Below, piece after piece: positions 51,309-58,370 of a DNA stretch of 64,000 bases. Positions within the stretch are counted from its first letter, which is position 1; the number at the start of each line of letters is the position of its first letter. The position numbers and the translations under genes were made by a program. The notes below the pieces were generated by a model that saw only the letters and a list, made by a program, of their open reading frames with translations, did not search any database and was not told the origin of the DNA. Origin of the DNA: Litorilituus sediminis (GTDB taxonomy: Bacteria; Pseudomonadota; Gammaproteobacteria; Enterobacterales; Alteromonadaceae); assembly GCF_004295665.1 (NCBI RefSeq), contig NZ_CP034759.1, positions 1,116,001-1,180,000 on the forward strand, read 5' to 3'.

Positions 51309-51344
51309 GGTTAATTTTTGTAATTTTCCATGTTTTTATTAGAT

Positions 51345-51374
51345 CAAAGTCCTAGACTACTGTCTAGGACTTTG
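51345..51374. repeat. Subterminal hairpin at the right end of the IS1182-family element
   Basis: Perfect 13-bp inverted repeat CAAAGTCCTAGAC / GTCTAGGACTTTG with a TACT loop, between the right IS end and the transposase start. No U-tract on either side, so it may reduce read-in translation or mark the end for the transposase rather than terminate transcription. Confidence 0.7.
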
Positions 51375-51385
51375 TCATCAGTCTG

Positions 51386-51407
51386 ACGGTCATTAACAAA
51401 TGACCGT
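51386..51407. repeat. Right 22-bp direct repeat: second copy of the terminator hairpin
   Basis: Identical to 49734-49755. It keeps the original T-run on its right (TTTTTTTTACCC) but has lost the A-run on its left. It lies just after the mmsA stop codon (51429). Confidence 0.88.
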
Positions 51408-51428
51408 TTTTTTTACCCATAAATTAGC

Positions 51429-52931
51429 TTATTTTAAACTGATAGTGGTATGAATTGCTGAGCCATCTTGATGATCTGGTTCAAACCATCGAGCAGTTAC
51501 TGACTTAGTATAAGTCCAAAAACTCACAACTTGCTTACCATTAGGACCTAAATCACCTAATTTCGAGCCTCTTGAGCCGGTAAAACTAAAATAAGCTACT
51601 GGCACTGGAATTGGCACATTAATACCAACCTGCCCTACGTCAATATCGTTCTCAAACTTACGCGCCGCCCAGCCAGATGAAGTAAATAATGATGTACCAT
51701 TACCGTTTGGATTGGCATTAATAATTTCTATCGCTTCATCTAAGGTTTCTGCTTCAAGTACACACAGCGCCGGACCAAAAATTTCTTGCGTATAAATATC
51801 CATATCGGTAGTCACATCAGTAAACATGGTCGGACCAACAAAGTTACCATCTGGATAGCCTTCTACCTGACAATCTCTACCATCTACTAATAAGGTTGCC
51901 CCTTGCTCCACACCAGAGTTTAAAATATTCAAAATACGTTGTTTCGCTTGAGGTGACACTACTGGGCCTAAATCAGCATCACGTTGTGTACCTGGCCCTA
52001 CTTTCATTAACTTAGCGCGTTCGGCGATTTCAGGTAGCCACTTACGCGCTTCACCCACTAAAATAGTCACTGGGTTTGCCATACAACGCTGGCCCGCAGC
52101 ACCAAAGGCTGAGCCTAATAAATCGTTGATAGCTCTATCTTTATTAGCATCAGGCATAATTACCATATGATTTTTAGCACCCATCATGGCTTGCGCTCGT
52201 TTGCCGTGCTTAGCAGCATGATTGTAAACTTGTGTTCCTATAGCCGTTGAACCAATAAAAGAAACCGCCTTAACCGCATCACTTTCTATTAATTGATTCA
52301 CAACACCTGCATCACCGTGCACAACATTTAGTACACCTGCTGGAATACCAGCTTCTAAGGCAAGCTCAACAAAACGAATCGTTGATGATGGATCTTGCTC
52401 AGATGGCTTTAATACAAAGGTATTACCACAAGCAACCGCCGGCGGGAACATAAAGGCTGGTAACATGAGCGGGAAGTTAAAGGCGGTAATGCCTAAACCA
52501 ACACCTAATGGCTTGTTCAGGGTATAAGTATCAACGCCCGTTGCAGCATTGTTAGCCATCTCGCCCAGTTGTAATCGCGTAACTGAACAGGCATTTTCAA
52601 TCGCTTCTAAGGCTCTACCCACTTCACCTTCAGCATCAGGTAAGGTTTTACCGTGTTCAAGCGTCACTAATTCAGCAAGCTCTTGAGTGTGCTCTCTCAC
52701 AAGTTGTTGGAAATTCAACATAATACGCATACGATTTGTTAATGATACTTGTGACCACGACTTAAATGCTTGCTCTGCGCTATCAACTGCCGCTTTAACT
52801 TCCTCAGGCGTTGCAATAGGTACACGAGCAACAACTTCTTGAGTTGCCGGGTTTAATACATCTAACCACTTATCAGATTTTGAGCGGACTTTCTCACCGC
52901 CGATAATTAAAGGAACTTCTCTTATAGTCAT
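51429..52931 (-). CDS. mmsA: Methylmalonate-semialdehyde dehydrogenase (CoA-acylating)
   Basis: Aldehyde dehydrogenase superfamily enzyme of valine (and thymine/inositol) breakdown, oxidising methylmalonate semialdehyde to propionyl-CoA. The ATG at 52931 ([15 protein letters not shown]) is chosen because GAGG lies six bases before it; upstream in-frame starts at 52955 and 52979 lack this. MMSDH features: [28 protein letters not shown], catalytic Cys in GQRCMANP, and [21 protein letters not shown] near the end. About 500 residues, family norm. Divergent from a LysR gene. Confidence 0.94.
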   Translation of the reverse strand: MTIREVPLIIGGEKVRSKSDKWLDVLNPATQEVVARVPIATPEEVKAAVDSAEQAFKSWSQVSLTNRMRIMLNFQQLVREHTQELAELVTLEHGKTLPDAEGEVGRALEAIENACSVTRLQLGEMANNAATGVDTYTLNKPLGVGLGITAFNFPLMLPAFMFPPAVACGNTFVLKPSEQDPSSTIRFVELALEAGIPAGVLNVVHGDAGVVNQLIESDAVKAVSFIGSTAIGTQVYNHAAKHGKRAQAMMGAKNHMVIMPDANKDRAINDLLGSAFGAAGQRCMANPVTILVGEARKWLPEIAERAKLMKVGPGTQRDADLGPVVSPQAKQRILNILNSGVEQGATLLVDGRDCQVEGYPDGNFVGPTMFTDVTTDMDIYTQEIFGPALCVLEAETLDEAIEIINANPNGNGTSLFTSSGWAARKFENDIDVGQVGINVPIPVPVAYFSFTGSRGSKLGDLGPNGKQVVSFWTYTKSVTARWFEPDHQDGSAIHTTISLK

Positions 52932-53048
52932 AACAACCTCGCAATGTTTATTCATGGCTACTTCTCGAAAATTCAACAAGAGAAGTAATAGATAAGTTAA
53001 AGTAGAACTTAATTGCCCTTATAACAACAATCATAAATGCAATATACC

Positions 53049-53089
53049 TTGCAAATTTGCAACGCAATAAAAAAATTGCTAATTTAGCA
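53049..53089. promoter_or_regulatory. Twin palindromes in the mmsA/lysR promoter region (candidate LysR operators)
   Basis: TTGCAAATTTGCAA (53049-53062) and TGCTAATTTAGCA (53077-53089) are both perfect dyads with a shared TTGC-AATTT-GCA pattern and start about 27 bp apart. The second ends 2 bp before the LysR start codon. LysR proteins typically bind two sites near the divergent promoter of their own gene and the target. The palindromes are seen; binding by this regulator is inferred. Confidence 0.55.
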
Positions 53090-53091
53090 CC

Positions 53092-53982
53092 ATGAATTGG
53101 GATGATATAAAAGTATTTCTAGAAATAGCGCGCTCAGAACGGCTCAATATAGCAGCTAAACGTTTAGCTATGGACGCATCAACATTATCTAGAAGGTTAC
53201 ATAAATTAGAAGAACAACTAGCCACTAAGCTATTTAGCCGCACCACTGAAGGTCATGTACTGACACTAGACGGTGAAAAGTTATTACAGTTTGCGAGGCG
53301 TATGGAGCTCAATGCAAATCAAGCATTTACGCATATCAAAGAGCATAATCCATTAGATAGTGGCCGAGTTAGAATTGGCGTAACCGAAGCCTTTGGCAGC
53401 TTTTTTATTGCTCCGCATTTAGGTGACTTCCAAGAAAAGTATCCAAACATTGAAATTGAGCTGCTTCACTTTGCCCGAAATATTAAAATAAGTCGTAATG
53501 AAGCTGATATTGCAGTTGCAGTTGATAAACCCAAAAATACTTCAACCATTATCAGTAAATTATGTGATTATCAGTTACAGCTCTACGCACATCCTAGTTA
53601 TTTAACTAAAGTAATGGGCAAGATAGATTTAGCACAATTAGCCAGTTATCGCTGGATAAGCTACGTTGACAACTTGTTATATACAGAGCAACTTGCTTAT
53701 TTAAAAGATCTCAACCCCAACATTAAACCTCACTTTCAAAGTACCAGCATTACCAGCCAATATAGTGCAATTAAAAGTGGTTTAGGTATTGGCATTCTGC
53801 CTTGTTTTTTGGCAGAGCAAGATGCAAGTTTAATTAAAGTCTGTGCTGAAGAAGTTAAACTTACCCGCAGTTTATACTTAGTGACTCACCCTGAAAGTAA
53901 GCGTTTATCGCATGTAAACTCGGTGTGGCAGTATTTAAGAGCGCTGACGGAAAAACATCAGAGGCTTTTAATACCTGAATAA
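53092..53982 (+). CDS. LysR-family transcriptional regulator
   Basis: 296-residue regulator with an N-terminal winged helix-turn-helix (MNWDDIKVFLEIARSERLNIAAKRLAMDASTLSRRLHKLEE region, quoted in part as LAMDASTLSRRL) and a periplasmic-binding-like effector domain (GRVRIGVTEAFGSFFIAPHL onward). No Shine-Dalgarno sequence is visible, since the upstream palindrome runs almost to the ATG. Divergent from mmsA with 160 bp between, so mmsA is the likely target and the inducer probably a valine-pathway intermediate. The IS110-type element begins 6 bp past its stop codon. Confidence 0.88.
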   Translation: MNWDDIKVFLEIARSERLNIAAKRLAMDASTLSRRLHKLEEQLATKLFSRTTEGHVLTLDGEKLLQFARRMELNANQAFTHIKEHNPLDSGRVRIGVTEAFGSFFIAPHLGDFQEKYPNIEIELLHFARNIKISRNEADIAVAVDKPKNTSTIISKLCDYQLQLYAHPSYLTKVMGKIDLAQLASYRWISYVDNLLYTEQLAYLKDLNPNIKPHFQSTSITSQYSAIKSGLGIGILPCFLAEQDASLIKVCAEEVKLTRSLYLVTHPESKRLSHVNSVWQYLRALTEKHQRLLIPE

Positions 53983-54067
53983 TTAACCTGATGTGATGGT
54001 CTCCTCCCTAATTCGGCATTTAAGTGCCATGATTGAATTGCATACAATCAAAACGGGAGAAGACCAG

Positions 54068-55078
54068 ATGCAGATTACAACAATTGGTATAGATATAGCA
54101 AAAAACGTATTTCATGTGGTGTGCTGTAACGCTAAAAATAAAATAGTCCGTAAGAAAGCCGTCAAACGTCGGGAACTGCTCCATTATGTGACAAACTTAC
54201 CAAAAAGTATTGTTGCCATGGAGGCATGCTCTACTTCCAACTACTGGGGTAGAGAGATTGCCTCATTAGGACATAAGGTAAAGCTACTTCCTGCTCAACA
54301 TGTAAAAGCGTTTTTAACAGGAAATAAAAATGACTACAACGACGCATATGCGATTGTTGTAGCTTCACAGCAGGCACATATTAAAGCAGTGCCAATAAAA
54401 ACCATTGAAGAGCAGGATAATCAGCTTATTCATAAGGTCAGGGAATTAGCGATAGGGCAAAGAACAGCCTTATCTAATCAAATTCGTGGGTTACTGCTTG
54501 AATATGGAGTTAGCATTAAACAAGGCATCAAAAATTTACGCAAGGACGTTGTTGATTTATTAGATGAGACATCAAGCTTAAGTAGTACATTTAGGCAAGT
54601 ATTAGCTCAGTTATATAGTCAGCTAGTGCACTTGGATAAAACTATTAAACAATATGACGAGCATATTAAGAAACAGGTAGCAAGTAATGACGCTTGTCAG
54701 CGTCTACAGACTATCCCAGGAGTTGGTCCAATAGTCGCTAGCGGCTACTACAATGAGGTTGGTAATGGTAGACACTATAAAAGAGGACGAGATGTCTCGG
54801 CGTCACTTGGTTTGGTGCCACGTCAGCATAGTACTGGCGGTAAAGACATATTACTTGGCATAAGCAAGCGGGGAAATCGCTATCTGAGATATCTTCTAGT
54901 ACAAGGTGCTAAAGCAGTCGTCTCAAGAGCGAAAAATAAAACAGATAAGCTTAGTCAGTGGATAAATCGAATCGTAGCAACACGAGGACATAACAAGGCT
55001 TGTGTTGCCTATGCCAATAAAATGGCAAGAATAGCTTGGGCTATAACCGTTTCAGGGGAAAGTTACCAAGCTTTATAG
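54068..55078 (+). CDS. IS110-family transposase (IS1111 group)
   Basis: 336-residue DEDD recombinase. The ATG at 54068 (MQITTIGIDIAKNVF) has GGGAGA upstream; the in-frame ATG at 53993 starts inside the IS end and is rejected. N-terminal RuvC-like domain with Asp9, Glu52 (AMEACSTSNYWG), Asp89 and Asp92 (NDYNDAYAIV). C-terminal Transposase_20 domain with LQTIPGVGPIVASGY and ASLGLVPRQHSTGGKDILLG, the latter containing the serine region used for strand exchange. Frame intact. Confidence 0.93.
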   Translation: MQITTIGIDIAKNVFHVVCCNAKNKIVRKKAVKRRELLHYVTNLPKSIVAMEACSTSNYWGREIASLGHKVKLLPAQHVKAFLTGNKNDYNDAYAIVVASQQAHIKAVPIKTIEEQDNQLIHKVRELAIGQRTALSNQIRGLLLEYGVSIKQGIKNLRKDVVDLLDETSSLSSTFRQVLAQLYSQLVHLDKTIKQYDEHIKKQVASNDACQRLQTIPGVGPIVASGYYNEVGNGRHYKRGRDVSASLGLVPRQHSTGGKDILLGISKRGNRYLRYLLVQGAKAVVSRAKNKTDKLSQWINRIVATRGHNKACVAYANKMARIAWAITVSGESYQAL

Positions 55079-55305
55079 AAATACTCTTCAGCGAATTGCG
55101 AAGGTAAATGGGTAGATGATTAAACAGGTCAAACCGGCATATTGAAAACCTGTCGAGCTCAGGGGTAGTAAAATACCGACAACCTGATAAGGACAATATG
55201 CGCGATTTACATCTAGGTCAGGGCAAATAAATTAAGTGCTCATAAACAGACCGAATATATGACAGCAAACCTGTCCCTGTTATCACCTAATAGACCTTGC
55301 AATAC
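55079..55305 (+). ncRNA. Predicted seekRNA/bridge RNA region of the IS1111-group element
   Basis: Non-coding tail after the transposase, where IS1111-group elements encode their guide RNA. Local pairing: ACAGGT / ACCTGT (around 55126-55151) and GGTA-GTAAAA-TACC (about 55164-55177). Flanking the second hairpin are GTCGAGCTCA (55152-55161), the exact complement of the right target TGAGCTCGAC (55322-55331), and AACCTGAT (55181-55188), identical to the left junction (53985-53992). RNA ends cannot be set from sequence. Confidence 0.65.
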
Positions 55306-55347
55306 GGGAGGAGACCATATATGAGCTCGACTTAATAAATAGCTCTG

Positions 55348-56148
55348 CTAAAAGATAGTTTGCAAATACTGCTGATAATTCTCTAACGATGCCGGGTTGC
55401 CTTTACTTCGTTGACAAACACTTTTTTGGTACTGAAAATTAAAAACATCAAACCATAAATCAAGTAAATGGGCATTTTGATGCTCGCCACACATATCTAG
55501 AACTCGCGCGGCAACTTCAGCAGTAGAAAATTGATGTGCTAATTCGGTTTTTCTTACCGTATAACGTGAATCTTCCCCTACCGGCGTAACAGAGAGCTGT
55601 TTAGACTGGCTTGCAAGCTCAGGATCAAATGAAATTACAGGGAATCGATTAAGGTAAGGGCTTTTCCTAAACATTTTTTTCGCCTCTCGCCAACTGCCAT
55701 CAAGCATGATAAATAAAGGCCTCTTGCCGTGCTCACACTCAACTTCCTTGCTGACAACTTCTCTCCCCTCTTCAACATAAGCCTCTGGAAAAACAACCAT
55801 AGGCTGCCAAGTATCATCATTTAAAATAGCAAGTAGCTCAGTATTTTCTTTGGTTCTATCCCATAAAAAAGCATAGGTATCTGGGACAATATCAGCGATT
55901 AATTTACCGGTATTACTCGGTTTTAATACTTCCGTGTCATACATGAGTAATAAAAAACCAGCGCCTTTATTTACAGCATCTTGTTTTTTCTTTTCCTCAG
56001 TAATTTTTGCCAATGGCGATAGTTCACAAATACAAAAGCGACTTGCAAGGCGACAATGCTCACACCTGATCACTCTTTGCCCTCGAGCTTTGTAGGTTGT
56101 GGTGCTAAGACTTTTGCGATATTGATAAAGTTGATGAACCGAATGCAT
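55348..56148 (-). CDS. DTW domain protein, probable tRNA-uridine aminocarboxypropyltransferase
   Basis: 266-residue protein of the DTW family (TapT/YfiP type), which makes acp3U in tRNA from S-adenosylmethionine. An N-terminal zinc-ribbon-like set of cysteines is at 29, 32, 39 and 41 (RCEHCRLASRFCIC). The signature motif reads DGSW (150-153) instead of DTW/DGTW, followed by REAKKMFRKSPYL. LLMYDTEVLKPSNTGKLIAD (SAM-side motif, His replaced by Tyr-Asp) and FLWDRT are also seen. Function is by family; target position not known. Converges with the LysR/IS110 locus. Confidence 0.8.
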   Translation of the reverse strand: MHSVHQLYQYRKSLSTTTYKARGQRVIRCEHCRLASRFCICELSPLAKITEEKKKQDAVNKGAGFLLLMYDTEVLKPSNTGKLIADIVPDTYAFLWDRTKENTELLAILNDDTWQPMVVFPEAYVEEGREVVSKEVECEHGKRPLFIMLDGSWREAKKMFRKSPYLNRFPVISFDPELASQSKQLSVTPVGEDSRYTVRKTELAHQFSTAEVAARVLDMCGEHQNAHLLDLWFDVFNFQYQKSVCQRSKGNPASLENYQQYLQTIF

Positions 56149-56164
56149 AGAAGTACAGCCAAGA

Positions 56165-56201
56165 AAAAAGGCTTTGCATTGTATCAGTGCAAAGCCTTTT
56201 T
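56165..56201 (-). terminator. Terminator of the YggN-like gene
   Basis: Inverted repeat AAAAGGCTTTGCA / TGCAAAGCCTTTT with a 9-nt loop; A-run on the left gives a U-tract on the minus strand. Also a T-run on the right, so bidirectional in form. Confidence 0.88.
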
Positions 56202-56236
56202 GTTGAGTGCTCAGTTAATGAATTAACGTATTTCTC

Positions 56237-57076
56237 TTACATTAACTGCTGATGACGAGACTTAGCCGTGTTGTGCTTACTCACAGAGATAACATTAATA
56301 TCTGCTAACTGCTTTATTTGTGCCTTCATCTGCTCTTCTAATTGATCAATTTCAGTAATGGCATGGCAAAGCGCCATCGCTTGGTGCTCTATTTTTTCAG
56401 CACGTACCTGCATTTGCTGCTCAATGTTTTCACCAAAATTTTCCATACGGGTTTCAAAGGCATCAGCATCACCACCAGCAAACATCATTTCTTGACCAAG
56501 TGCTACCAACAAGCTCCCCATTGAATTCATAACCGCTTTTTCCACCACGGATTCAATACGCTGCTCAAAGTCTTCACCTAAAAACTCTCCGTTATCAATA
56601 CCATTTGCACCTATGCTAAAACCATGTTCAGCTGACATACGAGTATCAATTTCAGCTCTGATCTGATCAAGCTCTAAAGTTAAGTCTCTGCCAAGACTAT
56701 TGCCTTCACCTAACAATTCATTAAAAGCTAAGTTAACGCCTTCAATCGCCAAATCAACTCCTTCTATAGCCACAGCTTGAGCCTTAGGTACAATAGCTCG
56801 AATGCTTGATGAATAACGAGTTACTAGCGCTTGTTGCCCTTGATTTAATTCTATCTCTTTACCTTGTACCATGAGCGACTCATCATTACTGATGGTATAA
56901 AGTGGTTTATCATGCTGATCTAAAAATTTAATAGTGCTTTGATTAATGCTAAAGCCAGCTTCCAAATCAACATCGCAATTATCATGGGCTTGCACTGCAG
57001 TAGAAGCTACCGCCATAGATAACACAGCTGGCAGCAATAATTTAGTTGTTTTTATTTTAGATAGTAATTGCATCAT
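56237..57076 (-). CDS. YggN/DUF2884 family periplasmic protein
   Basis: 279-residue exported protein: the signal peptide ends at ...STAVQA before HDNCDVDLEAGFSIN. The mature part follows the DUF2884 plan: a beta-rich N-terminal portion with IKFLDQHDKPLYTISNDESLMVQGKEIEL-type pattern (in part FLDQHDKPLYTI), then a long amphipathic, Met/Gln/Glu-rich helical portion (residues ~150-260). Two cysteines (DNCDVD and ALCHAI) could form a disulfide. Function unknown; E. coli yggN is the nearest named relative I recall. Confidence 0.75.
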   Translation of the reverse strand: MMQLLSKIKTTKLLLPAVLSMAVASTAVQAHDNCDVDLEAGFSINQSTIKFLDQHDKPLYTISNDESLMVQGKEIELNQGQQALVTRYSSSIRAIVPKAQAVAIEGVDLAIEGVNLAFNELLGEGNSLGRDLTLELDQIRAEIDTRMSAEHGFSIGANGIDNGEFLGEDFEQRIESVVEKAVMNSMGSLLVALGQEMMFAGGDADAFETRMENFGENIEQQMQVRAEKIEHQAMALCHAITEIDQLEEQMKAQIKQLADINVISVSKHNTAKSRHQQLM

Positions 57077-57241
57077 AATGATTCCCTATAGAGTTATTCT
57101 GTCTTCCAGTTTTATTACAATTCTAGTGCCAATATAAATTTAATATATTTTTCAAAAGGTTAAGAACGAACATATAATTCAGCATTGATTATATGACTCT
57201 GCATTAGTGTTATTGACTAATATATTGTCTTTTTAACCATG

Positions 57242-58348
57242 CTAGAAACTTTGCATTTCATGTAATCGGGATTGACAACGTTTAAACGCGAAGGTTAATT
57301 CTCTACCTTGATACAAATCGTTAATGTCTACTTGGGCACTCAAAAACAGTCTAACTTTTCGATCATAAAGCTCATCCACTAAGGCGATAAAACGTCTAGC
57401 CTCATCATCTTGCACAGCCATATTAGCAAGTAAATCCCCTTTACGTTGGTAACCATCTTCTACGCCAGAAGTAACTGTGGCGCTTAGCGTTCCAGAAAAT
57501 TGCGGGACATTAAGCAAAAATACATCACTATAGCTATCTGCTAACACAATGTAATCAAGTTGACTTCTCGCCTCAGTACACAAAGCAGCAAAATCAAACA
57601 ATATACAAGTATCAGTCTTTGCCAGATAATCAATTGCACGGTTATTAACTGTGATAGCGCCTGCTTGTAGCTTTGCGTTTTGACTTACTTGCTGATAGCT
57701 AGTGATTAAGGCACTAGCACCATCATCATTTTGTAAAAAATACTTGCGCTGCTTTAACTGCTGATCATGAACAATTAACCGATAGTCTCTCTCACCATCA
57801 ATCGATATCACATGGCAATGTTGATGAATCAGCGCAATCGTTGCGATAAAGCGTTCTCGATGCAAACCATTTTTATAGAGCTCATCTGGCTGGGAGTTAG
57901 AGGTAGCCACTAATACCACGCCATGTTGAAAAAGCGCTGCAAGTAACCGAGAAAGTAGCATGGCATCGGCGATATCGGTGACAAAAAACTCATCAAAACA
58001 CAGTAAATCTATCTCAGCAGCAATTGAGCTAGCAACATGTGTTAATGGCTCTGTTATCTTGTTCCCTGAAACGGCGAGTAAATTAAGCCTGCGATGGATA
58101 TCGGCCATAAAGCGATGAAAATGAACACGTTGCTTGCGATGAATGGCTAAGCTGTTATAAAACAAATCCATTAACATGGTTTTGCCACGTCCAACCCGGC
58201 CATGAAAATATAGCCCGCGAATAATTTCATCACGCTCGCTCGCTTGTAATTGTTGCGCCAGCCTTTGCAGAGCATTTACAGCCAGCACCTGAGCTTCATC
58301 AGGCATCAATTTTTGCTTTTCAAGGAGCAATTTATACTCTGTTAGCAT
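57242..58348 (-). CDS. zapE: Cell division protein ZapE (AFG1-like ATPase)
   Basis: AAA-type ATPase associated with FtsZ rings under stress. Walker A GRVGRGKT (50-57), Walker B LLCFDEFFVTDIADAM, sensor ATSNSQPDELYKNGLHRERF, and the family's C-terminal RRFIALVDELYDRKVRL. Length 368 residues (E. coli 375). 22 bp after dbpA on the same strand, so probably co-transcribed. Confidence 0.93.
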   Translation of the reverse strand: MLTEYKLLLEKQKLMPDEAQVLAVNALQRLAQQLQASERDEIIRGLYFHGRVGRGKTMLMDLFYNSLAIHRKQRVHFHRFMADIHRRLNLLAVSGNKITEPLTHVASSIAAEIDLLCFDEFFVTDIADAMLLSRLLAALFQHGVVLVATSNSQPDELYKNGLHRERFIATIALIHQHCHVISIDGERDYRLIVHDQQLKQRKYFLQNDDGASALITSYQQVSQNAKLQAGAITVNNRAIDYLAKTDTCILFDFAALCTEARSQLDYIVLADSYSDVFLLNVPQFSGTLSATVTSGVEDGYQRKGDLLANMAVQDDEARRFIALVDELYDRKVRLFLSAQVDINDLYQGRELTFAFKRCQSRLHEMQSF

Positions 58349-58370
58349 CTGAAATACGTTAAGCTAGAGT

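Larger units (their letters stand above)
49756..51385 (-). mobile_element. IS1182-family insertion sequence, complete, 1630 bp
   Basis: Bounded by imperfect terminal inverted repeats: left CAGATTACTGACAAACCC, right end (inverted) CAGACTGATGACAAAGTC, 13 of 18 identical. It is flanked by a 22-bp direct repeat that is itself the terminator palindrome of the host locus. A hairpin lies just inside each end: 49765-49796 (GACAAACCCCG / CGGGGTTTGTC followed by TTTT on the plus strand) and 51345-51374 (CAAAGTCCTAGAC / GTCTAGGACTTTG). The single intact transposase gene reads leftward. All parts look intact, so the element is probably recent and possibly active. Confidence 0.88.
53989..55321 (+). mobile_element. 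IS110-family (IS1111-group) insertion sequence, complete, ~1333 bp
   Basis: Perfect 13-bp subterminal inverted repeats ATGGTCTCCTCCC (53996-54008) and GGGAGGAGACCAT (55306-55318) surround one DEDD transposase gene. IS1111-group elements have about 7 bp outside the left repeat and 3 bp outside the right one; this rule puts the ends at 53989 and 55321. A TG dinucleotide is present at both junctions (53989-53990 and 55322-55323), consistent with a shared core. No flanking direct repeat is expected. A ~227-bp non-coding tail follows the transposase. Confidence 0.82.

Noticed and set aside
49734-55321. Composite transposon carrying mmsA and lysR
   Set aside because: The two elements belong to different families with unrelated ends, and each has its own insertion signature (22-bp repeat; seekRNA-type junction).
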